The notes: a model not told the origin generated them from the sequence alone. Positions 8,114 through 16,694 are shown, numbered from the stretch's first letter. The stretch is DNA of 64,000 nt from Prauserella aidingensis (GCF_024171865.1 NZ_JAMTCN010000010.1:1-64000); one strand, 5' to 3'. Program-made: numbers and translations.

Positions 8114-9390
8114 CGGCGACGCCACCGCGGGAGCCCGTGCCGCCGTCCGCACGGGTCACGGCCCCGCTGCGGCTGCCGGACTTCCGCGCTCTGCTCCTCG
8201 GCCGCACGTTCGACGAGTTCGCCAACGCCCTCGCGCCGGTGGCGCTGGCCTTCGCCGTCCTGGACCTCACCGGGTCACCCACCCAGCTCGGACTCGTCGT
8301 CGGCGCCCGCTCGCTGGCCAGCGTCGTGTTCCTGCTGCTGGCGGGGGTTCTCGCCGACCGGTTCCCGCGCGCGGTGATCCTCCAGGGCACCGGTGCCGCG
8401 GCCGCGCTGACCCAGGCGGCGATCGCCGCGAGTGTCCTCGGCGGCTTCGCCGGTGTGCCGCTGCTCGTCGTGCTGAGCCTGCTCAACGGTGCCGTCGCGG
8501 CGATCTCGCTGCCCGCCGCGGCGGCACTGACCCCGCAGACCGTGCCGCCGGTACTGCTCACCCAGGCCAACGCGCTCGTCCGGGTCGCGGCCAACAGCGG
8601 CCGCATCAGCGGTGCCGCGATCGGCGGCATCCTCGTCGCAGCGGCAGGTCCGGGGTGGACACTCGGCGCGAACGCGGCGCTCTTCGCGCTCTCCGCCCTG
8701 GCCTACCGGGGTGTGCACGCGCCCGCGGCAGGCGACGGCACGCACACGGCACCGCTGCGCGAACTCGCCGACGGTTGGCGGGAGTTCACGGCACGCCGGT
8801 GGGTGTGGCTGGTCGTGCTGCAGTTCATGGTGGTCAACGCCGTCGTCTCGGGCTGTCTCGTCGTACTGGGGCCGACGATCGCGGACGAGGGTCTGGGCCG
8901 CGGCGGGTGGGGTTTCGTCCTCGCCGCCCAGACCGCGGGCGCGTTCGCGGGCGGGTTCCTCGCCGCACGGTGGCGGCCCCGGCACGCACTGCGCGTCGGG
9001 GTGGCGGTCACGCTCGTCGAGGCCGTGCCGCTCGTGTTCCTCGCCGAGTTGCCCGAGTTCGTTCCCCTGCTCGCCGTGATGTTCCTGGCGGGCGTCGCAC
9101 TCGAACAGTTCACCGTCGCGTGGGACGTGTCGCTCCAGGAGAACATCCCGCCCGACCGGCTCGCGCGGGTCTACTCCTACGACATGCTCGGCTCGTTCGT
9201 CGCACTGCCGATCGGTGAGGTGGCCGCGGGGCCGCTGGCCGAACAGTTCGGCAGGTCCGCGACCCTGCTCGGCGGCGCGACCCTGCTGACGATCGTCACC
9301 CTGCTCACCCTGACGAGCAGGCAGGTGCGCACGCTCCGGCGGCGGCCCGCGGGCGACCCGTCGGCGGGTCAGCTCCCCGAGGGCACGTAG
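8110..9390 (+). CDS. MFS transporter
   Basis: The 426-residue integral membrane protein has about twelve hydrophobic segments and the MFS loop motif in LLAGVLADRFPRAVILQ (GxLaDRfpRr variant) between helices 2 and 3. It resembles the enterobactin/macrolide exporter group of actinobacterial MFS proteins (TMEM-like DHA3 type). It is translationally coupled by ATGA overlap to the ArsR regulator just upstream, a common arrangement for drug or metabolite efflux pairs. The 3' end overlaps the convergent 2-hydroxyacid dehydrogenase by 22 bp. Export is likely but unproved. Confidence 0.88.
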   Translation: MTATPPREPVPPSARVTAPLRLPDFRALLLGRTFDEFANALAPVALAFAVLDLTGSPTQLGLVVGARSLASVVFLLLAGVLADRFPRAVILQGTGAAAALTQAAIAASVLGGFAGVPLLVVLSLLNGAVAAISLPAAAALTPQTVPPVLLTQANALVRVAANSGRISGAAIGGILVAAAGPGWTLGANAALFALSALAYRGVHAPAAGDGTHTAPLRELADGWREFTARRWVWLVVLQFMVVNAVVSGCLVVLGPTIADEGLGRGGWGFVLAAQTAGAFAGGFLAARWRPRHALRVGVAVTLVEAVPLVFLAELPEFVPLLAVMFLAGVALEQFTVAWDVSLQENIPPDRLARVYSYDMLGSFVALPIGEVAAGPLAEQFGRSATLLGGATLLTIVTLLTLTSRQVRTLRRRPAGDPSAGQLPEGT

Positions 9391-10355
9391 CCCAGCTGTT
9401 TGTCCACGACGTTCCGCAGCTCCTGACCGGCGCGCCACCGGCGGAAGTTGTCCGCGAAGACGCCGACCAGCTCGCGCCGCCACCCCACGACGTCGCCCGA
9501 CATGTGCGGCGAGATCAGCACGTTCTCCATCGTCCACAGCGGATGGTCGGCGGGCAGCGGCTCGGTGTCGAACACGTCGAGTGCGGCGCCGGCGATCGTC
9601 TGCGACCGCAGCGCGGCGACGAGATCGTCGGTCACCACCAGCTCGCCGCGGCCGACGTTGACGAACCGCGCGGACGGCTTCATCGCCGCGAAGGCGTCGG
9701 CGTCGAACATGTTCTTCGTCTGATCGGTCAGCGGGGCCACGGCGATGACGTAATCGGCGTCGGCCACACACTCGGCGAGCCGGTCGGTCGTGTGCACCGT
9801 GCCGAAGTCCGGATCGCCGTCCCGCGCCCGCCTGCCCGCGCCCGACACACGCAGTCCCGCCGCCCGCAGCAGCCGCGCGATCGCCCTGCCGATGGGCCCG
9901 GTGCCGACGACCACGGCCGAGGCTCCGCCGATCCGTTCGGTCTCGCGGTGCCGCCAGGTGCGGGCGTCCTGCAGGCGCAGCGAGGTCGGCATGTCCTTGG
10001 CGAAAGCGAGCACCTGGCCGAGCACGTACTCGGCGATGGAGTCGTCGAACACCCCGCGCGCGTTCGTGAGCACGACGTCGCTGGACCGCAGTTCGGGGAA
10101 CATCACCGGGTCCACGCCCGCCGCGGCGATGTGCAGCCACTGCAGCCGGTCGGCGGCATGCCACGCCGACGGCAGCGCCGTGGACAGGAATTGGTACATG
10201 AACAGCGCGTCGGCCCCGCGCAGCGCGTCGGCGAGGCCCGCGGCATCGGTGTACCGGACCTCGGCCTCCTGCTCGACGGCAGCCATGTCCGGGGGCGCAT
10301 CGTCGCCGGTCAGCACGGTCAGTACGGGCTTGCCGGACTCGGTCACCGCATTCAC
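9369..10355 (-). CDS. D-2-hydroxyacid dehydrogenase
   Basis: This NAD-dependent dehydrogenase has 328 residues from the GTG at 10355. The nucleotide-binding domain carries VVVGTGPIGRAIARLLRAAGLRV, and the catalytic Arg (NVGRGELV), Glu (DVFDTEPLP) and His (SPHMSG) are all visible. The start choice is supported by a promoter on the same strand: TTGACA (10391-10386), a 17-nt spacer and TAGCGT (10368-10363). It places the transcription start at or next to the GTG, so the mRNA is probably leaderless. The promoter's -35 box lies inside the GntR-type operator. The family reduces 2-oxo acids to D-hydroxy acids; the substrate is unknown. Confidence 0.85.
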   Translation of the reverse strand: MNAVTESGKPVLTVLTGDDAPPDMAAVEQEAEVRYTDAAGLADALRGADALFMYQFLSTALPSAWHAADRLQWLHIAAAGVDPVMFPELRSSDVVLTNARGVFDDSIAEYVLGQVLAFAKDMPTSLRLQDARTWRHRETERIGGASAVVVGTGPIGRAIARLLRAAGLRVSGAGRRARDGDPDFGTVHTTDRLAECVADADYVIAVAPLTDQTKNMFDADAFAAMKPSARFVNVGRGELVVTDDLVAALRSQTIAGAALDVFDTEPLPADHPLWTMENVLISPHMSGDVVGWRRELVGVFADNFRRWRAGQELRNVVDKQLGYVPSGS

Positions 10356-10362
10356 CGTTGAC

Positions 10363-10391
10363 ACGCTAGGTGCGGGTCGTATGATTGTCAA
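10363..10391 (-). promoter_or_regulatory. Sigma-70-type promoter of the 2-hydroxyacid dehydrogenase
   Basis: On the minus strand TTGACA (10391-10386) is followed after exactly 17 nt by TAGCGT (10368-10363), close to the actinobacterial housekeeping consensus. Seven bases separate the -10 box from the GTG start, which implies a leaderless transcript. The -35 hexamer is part of the palindrome at 10384-10395, so a bound repressor would block polymerase. Confidence 0.6.
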
Positions 10392-10395
10392 CAAT
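10384..10395. promoter_or_regulatory. GntR/FCD-type operator, copy 1
   Basis: ATTGTCAACAAT (reverse complement ATTGTTGACAAT) is an imperfect dyad of the TTGTnnACAA type bound by FCD-subfamily GntR regulators. An identical 12-bp sequence lies at 14379-14390. The site is in the divergent gap between the dehydrogenase and the racemase-fold/GntR operon, so the GntR protein at 11219 is the obvious candidate ligand. Confidence 0.6.
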
Positions 10396-10496
10396 CCGAG
10401 GTTCCCCTCGGGTCGCATCGCCATCACCGAACGGCCGCCACCACCGGTCACCGGCCGTGTCCACCGTGGACCCCACGGACGCCGAGGAGGTGCCTC

Positions 10497-11222
10497 GTGC
10501 CCACGATCGGATTCGTCTACCCGGACCACGCCGCGGAAGACGACTACCCACTGGCCGAACGGATACTCGGCGACGGCACCGCACTGCGCGTCGAGCACAT
10601 CTACGGCACGGATCTGCACGCCGTGCCCGAGCTGCTCGACCTCGGCTCCCCCGCACGCCTGTCGGACGGTGCCGCACTGCTGGCGAAGCACGCGCCCGAC
10701 GCCGTCGTCTGGGCCTGCACCAGCGGCAGTTTCGTCTACGGCTGGGACGGCGCCGCCGAGCAGGTCGCCGGACTGTCGGAGGCGGCGGGCGGGCTCCCCG
10801 CGTCGAGCACGTCCCTGGCGTTCGTCCACGCCGCGCAGACGCTCGGGGTGCGCACGGTCGCCGTCGCAGCGAGCTACCCCGACGACGTCGCGAGGCTGTT
10901 CGCCGACTTCCTCGGCCGCGCCGGCATCGAGGTCGTGTCGGCGTCGGCCGCCGACATCGACACCGCCGCCGAGGTCGGGAACCTGCCCGCCGAACGGGTC
11001 GTCGACCTGGCCGTGCGCCACGACCACCCGGACGCCGACGCGCTGCTGATCCCCGACACCGCGATGCGCACCCTCGCGCTCGTCGACGACCTCGAACACC
11101 GGCTGGGCAAACCCGTACTCACCGCCAACCAGGTCACCGTGTGGGAAGGTCTGCGGATCGCGGGCGCCACCGGCACCTACGACGGACTGGGCACCCTGCT
11201 GCGCACGGGCAGGCGCCGATGA
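10497..11222 (+). CDS. Asp/Glu racemase-fold protein (maleate isomerase-like)
   Basis: The GTG at 10497, behind GAGGAGG, gives 241 residues of the Asp/Glu racemase superfamily, most like maleate isomerase and arylmalonate decarboxylase. The first active-site cysteine is present in VVWACTSGSFVYG (C74). At the second site, where relatives have SCGG or SCTN, this protein reads LIPDTAMRT, so the second Cys is an Asp (D187). That predicts chemistry different from a two-cysteine racemase; an isomerase or lyase acting on a dicarboxylate or malonate is possible. Its stop overlaps the start of the GntR gene by four bases (ATGA), so the two are co-expressed. Confidence 0.8.
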   Translation: MPTIGFVYPDHAAEDDYPLAERILGDGTALRVEHIYGTDLHAVPELLDLGSPARLSDGAALLAKHAPDAVVWACTSGSFVYGWDGAAEQVAGLSEAAGGLPASSTSLAFVHAAQTLGVRTVAVAASYPDDVARLFADFLGRAGIEVVSASAADIDTAAEVGNLPAERVVDLAVRHDHPDADALLIPDTAMRTLALVDDLEHRLGKPVLTANQVTVWEGLRIAGATGTYDGLGTLLRTGRRR

Positions 11223-11914
11223 TCGCCGACATCGAACCGGTCAACCGGGAATCCACCGCCGCCATCATCGCCCGCAGGCTGCGGGAAGCGATCATGGCGG
11301 GAACGCTGGCACCGGGCATGCAGCTCGGCGAGGCGGAACTCGCATCCCGGTTCCAGGTCTCCCGCGGCCCGCTGCGTGAGGCGATGCAGCGGCTCGTGTC
11401 CGAAGGGCTGCTGCGCAGTGAACGGCACCGCGGCCTGTTCGTCGTCGACCTCGGCCCCGGGGACATCCGGGACGTCTACCTCGCACGCTCGGCGGTCGAA
11501 CGCGCGGCGGCGACGCTGGTCGTGCGCGCGCCCGACCGGGACGCGATCGCCGACACCCTGGCAGAGGCCGTGGCCGGGATGGCCGACGCCGACGCCGAGG
11601 GCGATCCGACCGCACTGTCCGAAGCGGACCTGCGGTTCCACGAGGCGCTCATCGACGCCTCCGGCAGCCCACGGCTGCGTCGCATGGCCCGCACACTGAT
11701 GATCGAGACACGCATGTGCCTGACGGAACTGCAGCGCACCTACCCGACCGACGACTACGAGACCGACGAGCGCGTCGCCGAGCACCACGCGATCATCGCG
11801 GCGCTGCGCGCGGGCGACGAAGCGACGTTGCTGCGCCTGCTCGACGAGCACATGGCCGACGCCGTGAAACGGCTCGCGCCCGACGACCGCGCCGCCGAGA
11901 CCGGCGGAGCTTGA
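11219..11914 (+). CDS. GntR-family regulator (FCD type)
   Basis: The 231-residue protein starts at the ATG overlapping the upstream stop. It has a GntR winged helix (IIARRLREAIMAGTLAPGMQ, then LASRFQVSRGPLREAMQRLVSEGLL, residues about 14-80) followed by an all-helical FCD ligand domain (DLRFHEALIDASGSPRL). FCD regulators usually respond to small organic acids and bind TTGTnnACAA palindromes. Two copies of such a palindrome lie close by, at 10384-10395 and 14379-14390. I infer that it represses its own operon, the divergent dehydrogenase, and the aldehyde dehydrogenase/aminotransferase pair. Confidence 0.9.
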   Translation: MIADIEPVNRESTAAIIARRLREAIMAGTLAPGMQLGEAELASRFQVSRGPLREAMQRLVSEGLLRSERHRGLFVVDLGPGDIRDVYLARSAVERAAATLVVRAPDRDAIADTLAEAVAGMADADAEGDPTALSEADLRFHEALIDASGSPRLRRMARTLMIETRMCLTELQRTYPTDDYETDERVAEHHAIIAALRAGDEATLLRLLDEHMADAVKRLAPDDRAAETGGA

Positions 11915-11947
11915 CCGGCCGAGCCCGACCGGCGGAGCTCGACCGGG

Positions 11948-12559
11948 TCAGCCGACCCCGCGCGCGTTGCGGCACAGGTAGGTCATCGCGGGTGGCAGGT
12001 TCCGCCACACCGGCGCCTGCGCCTCGACGTCCTCGAACACGGCCTCGACCTCGGCGCGGAACCGCTTCGAGCCGGGAATCCGCGCGGCGTGGACGTAGGC
12101 GAACGTCGTGAACACCGCGTGCGGCGCCATGGCCGTGGCGATCTCGCCGAGGATCCGGCGCTGCAGCTCCACGGGGAACAGCGACCACGGCAGGCCGCAC
12201 AGCACGGCGTCGACGCTGCTCACGCCACGGTCGGCCAGGATCTTGCCCAGCTCCGCGGCGTCGCCGTTCACGACCTCGACGCCGGGGTTCCCGCGTTCCA
12301 GGTGGCCCGCCATCCGCTCGTCGCGCTCGATGGCGATGTAGCGGCCGCCGCCGGCCACGCGCTCGCGCGCCACCCGGGTGAACGCGCCGGTACCGGCGCC
12401 GATCTCCACGACCGTCGGCGTGGCGACCGTGTCGGGCACGGCCGACGCCATCCGCGCGGCGAGCGCGCGGGAACTCGGCGCGGCGGCGCCGACGGACTTC
12501 GGGTTGCGGACGGCGGCCGCGACGAACGGCGGCAGCGAGCGCTTCAAACCATCGAGCAT
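11948..12559 (-). CDS. Class I SAM-dependent methyltransferase (phospholipid N-methyltransferase-like)
   Basis: The predicted 203-residue protein has the SAM-binding motif VVEIGAGTGAFTRVARERV, followed by YIAIERDERMAGHLERGNPGVEVVNGDAAEL. The segment VDAVLCGLPWSLFPVELQRRIL and the end of the protein resemble bacterial phosphatidylethanolamine N-methyltransferases (PmtA) and rRNA adenine dimethylase-like enzymes. The ATG at 12559 is chosen because the conserved region begins right after it; a GTG two codons upstream is an alternative. Substrate assignment is tentative. It lies downstream of the aldehyde dehydrogenase on the same strand, separated by 196 bp. Confidence 0.75.
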   Translation of the reverse strand: MLDGLKRSLPPFVAAAVRNPKSVGAAAPSSRALAARMASAVPDTVATPTVVEIGAGTGAFTRVARERVAGGGRYIAIERDERMAGHLERGNPGVEVVNGDAAELGKILADRGVSSVDAVLCGLPWSLFPVELQRRILGEIATAMAPHAVFTTFAYVHAARIPGSKRFRAEVEAVFEDVEAQAPVWRNLPPAMTYLCRNARGVG

Positions 12560-12755
12560 GACCACACCATCCGTGACAACCTCGGCCTTCCGCTTCGTGT
12601 CAAAGGTCACATCCGGGCCCGGCCAGCGCAGAGGTGGCCGAAACGATCCGGACGGACCGGGAGAGCATAGCGGCAGCCGGCGCACCGCAGGACGCACGCC
12701 ACCGTCCCACCCGTTTCCGAGGCCCGGCGCGCACGCCCGGTGTCTCAGCAGGTGG

Positions 12756-14222
12756 TCACAGGCCACCGACCGCGATGTACTTGGTCTCGAGGAACTCGTC
12801 GATACCCACGGTGCCGCCCTCACGGCCGAGCCCGGACTGCTTGACGCCGCCGAACGGCGCGGCCGGGTTCGACACGACGCCCTGGTTCAGGCCGACCATG
12901 CCGGTCTCCATCCGCTCGCTGACGCGGAGCGCGCGGGTGATGTTCTGGGTGTAGACGTAGCCGACGAGGCCGAACTCGGTGTCGTTGGCCGCCGCGAGCG
13001 CTTCGTCCTCCGTCTCGAACGTCGAGATCGGCGCCACCGGGCCGAAGATCTCCTCCGAGGTCATCCTGGCCTCGCGCGGCACCCCCGTCAGCACGGTCGG
13101 CTGGTAGAAGTTGCCAGGACCGTCCACAGTGGCCCCTCCGGTGAGCACCGTCGCGCCCCGCTGCGCCGCTTCGCCCACGAGCTCCGAGACCTTGTCGATC
13201 GCGGCCGTGTCGATCAGCGGACCCACCACGACGCCGTCCTCGGTCCCACGGCCGATGGGCAGCGCCTCCATCCGCTCGGTGAGCTTGCGGGAGAACTCGT
13301 CGGCCACCGAGCTGTGCACGTAGAACCGGTTGGCGGCCGTGCAGGCCTCGCCGATGTTGCGCATCTTCGCCTGCATCGCACCGTCGACGGCCGCGTCGAG
13401 GTCGGCGTCCTCGAACACGAGGAACGGCGCGTTGCCACCCAGTTCCATGGACGTGCGCATCACCGTGTCGGCGCACTGTTCGAGCAGCTTGCGGCCGACC
13501 CCCGTGGACCCGGTGAACGACAGCTTCCGCGCACGCCCGTCGCGGATCATCGGCTCCATGACGCCGCCCGCCTGCGTGGTCGTGACGACGTTGAGCACGC
13601 CGTCCGGCAGCCCCGCCTCGGCGAGGATGCCGGCGAGCGCCAGCATCGACAGCGGCGTCTGCGCGGCCGGCTTGATGACCATGGTGCAGCCCGCGGCCAC
13701 GGCCGGGCCGATCTTCCGCGTGCCCATCGCCATGGGGAAGTTCCACGGGGTGATCAGCAGGCACGGGCCGACCGGCTGGTTGGTGACGAGGAACCGCCCG
13801 CTGCCGTTGGGTGCGACCGCGTAGCCGCCGTCGATCCGCACCGCTTCCTCGGCGAACCAGCGGAAGAACTCGGCCGCGTAGGCGATCTCGCCCTTGGCCT
13901 CGGCGAGCGGTTTGCCCATCTCGAGCGTCATCAGCAGGCCGAGTTCGTCCTGGCGCGCCATGAGCTTCTCGTAGGCGCGCCGGAGGATCTCGCCGCGCTC
14001 GCGCGGCGGGTGCGCGGCCCAGTCGGCCTGCGCGGCGGTCGCGGCCTCGAGCGCGGTGATGCCGTCCTGCGGCGACGCGTCGGCGACCGCGCACAGCACC
14101 TCCCCCGTCGCCGGGTCGTGGACGTCGAACGTCGCGTTCCCGGCAGCAGGGGCCCACTTGCCGCCGATGAACAGTTCCTTGTTCACCGCCGAGACGACGT
14201 CGGCTTCACTGACCGTGCTCAT
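12756..14222 (-). CDS. NAD(P)-dependent succinate-semialdehyde dehydrogenase-like aldehyde dehydrogenase
   Basis: The 488-residue protein starts at the ATG of MSTVSEADVVSAVNKELFIGG, preceded by GGGAGC. The aldehyde dehydrogenase hallmarks are present: ITPWNFPMAMGTRKIGPA for cofactor binding, catalytic Glu260 in MELGGNAPF and nucleophile Cys294 in GEACTAANRF. The whole sequence runs like the GabD group that oxidises succinate semialdehyde to succinate. It is divergent from a class III aminotransferase across a GntR-type operator. Transamination of an omega-amino acid followed by aldehyde oxidation is the natural reading, although the exact amine is not proved. Confidence 0.88.
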   Translation of the reverse strand: MSTVSEADVVSAVNKELFIGGKWAPAAGNATFDVHDPATGEVLCAVADASPQDGITALEAATAAQADWAAHPPRERGEILRRAYEKLMARQDELGLLMTLEMGKPLAEAKGEIAYAAEFFRWFAEEAVRIDGGYAVAPNGSGRFLVTNQPVGPCLLITPWNFPMAMGTRKIGPAVAAGCTMVIKPAAQTPLSMLALAGILAEAGLPDGVLNVVTTTQAGGVMEPMIRDGRARKLSFTGSTGVGRKLLEQCADTVMRTSMELGGNAPFLVFEDADLDAAVDGAMQAKMRNIGEACTAANRFYVHSSVADEFSRKLTERMEALPIGRGTEDGVVVGPLIDTAAIDKVSELVGEAAQRGATVLTGGATVDGPGNFYQPTVLTGVPREARMTSEEIFGPVAPISTFETEDEALAAANDTEFGLVGYVYTQNITRALRVSERMETGMVGLNQGVVSNPAAPFGGVKQSGLGREGGTVGIDEFLETKYIAVGGL

Positions 14223-14540
14223 GCCACAGCTCCCAAGTTCGTCGAAGATCCCGCTCGCGGTCGGGTTCCCGGTCCGCGCGCAGCCGACCCATGACCACCC
14301 CGCCTCCTCCGGAGGCGCGCGAACCCGGCACCTGCGGACGAGGCGTCGTTGCGCCGCCTGCACGGCTATGCTACGAACATTGTTGACAATCTACAACCCC
14401 GTCGGGCGGCGGGCCCCGAACCCGGAACCGCGCCCCGACGGCGCCGGGTTCGAGCCTGGACCGGGACCACTGTGTCCGGCAACCGGTGACACCGACGCCG
14501 GTCGAGGTCAGCCCCCGGAACCCGAGAAGGAGCCGCAGTC
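14223..14540. promoter_or_regulatory. Divergent promoter region of aldehyde dehydrogenase and aminotransferase
   Basis: This 318-bp gap holds the regulatory sequence for both genes. On the minus strand TTGTAG, a 17-nt spacer and TAGCAT form a plausible promoter for the dehydrogenase, with the operator at 14379-14390 lying within the spacer. A plus-strand promoter for the aminotransferase is less obvious. The ribosome site GAGAAGGAG precedes the ATG at 14541. No small gene was seen here. Confidence 0.45.
14379..14390. promoter_or_regulatory. GntR/FCD-type operator, copy 2
   Basis: ATTGTTGACAAT is identical to the operator at 10384-10395, and the shared match extends one base (…AATC). Its position between the -35 and -10 boxes of the dehydrogenase promoter would let a bound regulator repress that gene and perhaps the divergent aminotransferase. 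Confidence 0.6.
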
Positions 14541-15794
14541 ATGGCCACGCTGTCCCCACTGCTCAAGCAGGCGACCCCGGTCGTCGTCGACCACGGCGAA
14601 GGCGCATACCTCTACGACACCGACGGCCGCAGGCACCTCGACTTCACCGCGGGCATCGGTGTCACCAGCACCGGCCACTGCCACCCGCGCGTGGTGGCCG
14701 CGGCGCAGGAACAGGTCGGCAAACTCGTCCACGGCCAGTACACGACCGTGATGCACAAACCACTGCTCGAGCTGTCGGAGCGACTCGGCGACGTGCTGCC
14801 CGCGGGTCTCGACTCGCTGTTCTTCGCCAACTCCGGCAGCGAAGCCGTCGAGGCCGCGTTGCGGTTGGCCCGGCAGGCCACCGGCAGGCCCAACGTCGTG
14901 GTGTTCCAGGGCGGCTTCCACGGCCGCACGGTCGCCACCGCCACCATGACCACGTCCGGCACGCGGTTCAGCGCGGGCATCTCCCCGCTGATGGGCGGCG
15001 TGCACATGGCGCCGTTCCCGTTCGCCTACCACTACGGGTGGGACGAGAAGACGGCCACCGACTTCGCCCTGCGCGAGCTCGACTACCTCTTCGCCACCGC
15101 GACCGCACCGGGCGAGACCGCGGCGTTCGTCATCGAGCCGATGCTCGGCGAAGGCGGCTACGTCCCCGCGAACCCGGAGTTCATGGCGGGCCTCCGTGAG
15201 CGCGCCGACGAGCACGGCATCCTGCTCGTGGTCGACGAGATCCAGACCGGATTCGGCCGCACCGGCAAGTTCTGGGGACACGACCACTTCGACGTCCGGC
15301 CCGACGTGATCACGATCGCCAAGGGGCTGGCGAGCGGCTTCCCGCTGTCGGGCGTCGCCGCGTCGGCGGACCTGATGGCGAAGGCGTTCCCGGGCTCGCA
15401 GGGCGGCACCTACGGCGGCAACGCCGTGTCGTGTGCGGCGGCCGTCGCGACCCTCGACGTCATCCGCGACGAGAACCTCGTCGCCAACGCCGCCGAGCGG
15501 GGCGAGCAGCTGCTCGCGGGCGCACGGGCGGTCGCCGACAAGACCCCCGCGATCGGTGACGTGCGCGGCCTCGGCCTGCTCGTCGGCTCCGAGTTCACGA
15601 CCGCCGACGGCAAGCCGGACAACACCACGGCGCAGGCGGCGCAGAAGCTCGCGGCCGAGCGTGGCCTGCTGATGCTCACCTGCGGCGCGTACATGAACGT
15701 CGTGCGCATGATCCCGCCGCTCGTCGTCACCGCGGAGCAGATCGACGAGGCACTGGAGATCTGGTCCGGAGTCGTCGCCGAAGTGACGAAGTGA
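14541..15794 (+). CDS. Class III PLP aminotransferase (4-aminobutyrate aminotransferase-like)
   Basis: This class III (ornithine/GABA type) aminotransferase has 417 residues. Visible features are SGSEAVEAALRLARQATGRPNVVVF, the cofactor-binding Asp232 in LLVVDEIQTGFGRTG and the Schiff-base Lys261 in ITIAKGLASGFPLSG. It removes an omega-amino group to give a semialdehyde. The divergent gene encodes a succinate-semialdehyde-type dehydrogenase, so GABA or a related omega-amino acid is the likely substrate. It is followed after 13 bp by a DUF3830 gene, probably in one operon. GntR control is inferred from the operator at 14379. Confidence 0.88.
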   Translation: MATLSPLLKQATPVVVDHGEGAYLYDTDGRRHLDFTAGIGVTSTGHCHPRVVAAAQEQVGKLVHGQYTTVMHKPLLELSERLGDVLPAGLDSLFFANSGSEAVEAALRLARQATGRPNVVVFQGGFHGRTVATATMTTSGTRFSAGISPLMGGVHMAPFPFAYHYGWDEKTATDFALRELDYLFATATAPGETAAFVIEPMLGEGGYVPANPEFMAGLRERADEHGILLVVDEIQTGFGRTGKFWGHDHFDVRPDVITIAKGLASGFPLSGVAASADLMAKAFPGSQGGTYGGNAVSCAAAVATLDVIRDENLVANAAERGEQLLAGARAVADKTPAIGDVRGLGLLVGSEFTTADGKPDNTTAQAAQKLAAERGLLMLTCGAYMNVVRMIPPLVVTAEQIDEALEIWSGVVAEVTK

Positions 15795-15807
15795 CGGTGG
15801 CCGCGGA

Positions 15808-16305
15808 ATGAGCAGGTACATCACGATCACGCTCGACAAGCGCGGCGTGTCCTGCCGCGCGCGCCTGCTCGAGGACGAGGCGCCACGGACGTGCCGGGCC
15901 GTGTGGGACGCGTTGCCGCAGAGCGGCGCCGCGTATCACGCGAAGTACGCCCGGAACGAGATCTACACGCTCGTGCCGCCGCTGCCCGAGCCGAAGCCGG
16001 GACGGGAGAACCCGACGGTCACCCCGATCCCCGGCGACGTCTGCTACTTCGGCTTCGAACCGTGGGAGATCGGCAACCCGGCCTACGGCTACGACGCCGA
16101 CAGCGAAGCGCACAACGACCGGGGCGCCACCGATCTGGCGATCTTCTACGGCCGTAACAACCTGCTGATCAACGGCGACGCGGGCTGGGTGCCCGGCAAC
16201 GTGTTCGCCACGATCGAGGAAGGACTCGACGCGATGGCGGAGGCCGCACAGGACATGTGGCTACGGGGCGTCGAGGGCGAGACGATGACGTACGCGCGCG
16301 CCTGA
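15808..16305 (+). CDS. DUF3830 family protein
   Basis: The 165-residue protein matches DUF3830. An opening like ITLDKRGVSCRARLLEDEAPRTC is followed by VWDALPQSGAAYHAKYARNEIYTLVP, then the family's NPTVTPIPGDVCYFGF block. Members have a cyclophilin-like barrel and cluster with small-molecule catabolic genes, but no reaction is established. It follows the aminotransferase by 13 bp, so it is likely a member of the same GntR-controlled unit. A strong terminator lies just downstream at 16326-16363. Confidence 0.85.
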   Translation: MSRYITITLDKRGVSCRARLLEDEAPRTCRAVWDALPQSGAAYHAKYARNEIYTLVPPLPEPKPGRENPTVTPIPGDVCYFGFEPWEIGNPAYGYDADSEAHNDRGATDLAIFYGRNNLLINGDAGWVPGNVFATIEEGLDAMAEAAQDMWLRGVEGETMTYARA

Positions 16306-16325
16306 CACGCGCGGGGAAACCGACG

Positions 16326-16363
16326 GTCGGGGCGGGCATGCCGAGCGGCGTGCCCGCCCCGAC
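16326..16363 (+). terminator. Factor-independent-type terminator after DUF3830
   Basis: GTCGGGGCGGGCATGCC (16326-16342) pairs with GGCGTGCCCGCCCCGAC (16347-16363) through 17 pairs, including one G-U wobble, around a GAGC tetraloop. It lies 20 bp after the DUF3830 stop and closes the aminotransferase/DUF3830 unit. There is no U-run. Confidence 0.75.
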
Positions 16364-16646
16364 GCATGTTCGCCCCGACGTGCATCCGGCGGTGCTCCCC
16401 ACCCGGCGTTCCCTCGAACGGGTGGTTCGGCCGAACTCACTCGACGTGATCTTGTGGTCACCCTTTCAGGGAGGCAACCCACCCCGGTTGCGAGTCAAGA
16501 TCATTGTTACCGAACGTGACCGCGGGTGTTGTCACCACGCACCGTGACACCACCTGCCGTCCGCCCCGACCGCACGAAAACACGAAAGCCTTACATGTTT
16601 AAACTGAAGGGATTTCGCATTCGAGGTCGAGGGGTCCCGGCGCGTT

Positions 16647-16676
16647 TTGACACCGGACCGCGGCGCTGAAAACGTT
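16647..16676 (+). promoter_or_regulatory. Candidate promoter of the 27-codon gene
   Basis: TTGACA at 16647-16652 is followed at 17-18 nt by AAACGT/AACGTT, a weak -10 box. The sequence just upstream (16575-16620) is notably AT-rich for this genome (ACGAAAGCCTTACATG and nearby). The promoter would give a leader of about 75 nt before the small gene. Confidence 0.35.
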
Positions 16677-16680
16677 GCCG

Positions 16681-16694
16681 TGCTTTCGAAAGCA
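16681..16694. promoter_or_regulatory. Perfect 14-bp palindrome upstream of the 27-codon gene
   Basis: TGCTTTCGAAAGCA is a perfect dyad just downstream of the candidate promoter. It is flanked by ACGTTGC on the left and GCAACGT on the right, which add further symmetry. It could be an operator or a leader hairpin of the small gene; which one is not decidable from sequence. Confidence 0.4.

Noticed and set aside
11906-11941. Direct repeat GGCGGAGCT(T/C)GACCGG in the gap after gntR
   Set aside because: It is two short copies spanning a stop codon and a 33-bp gap, without other features of a mobile element or attachment site.
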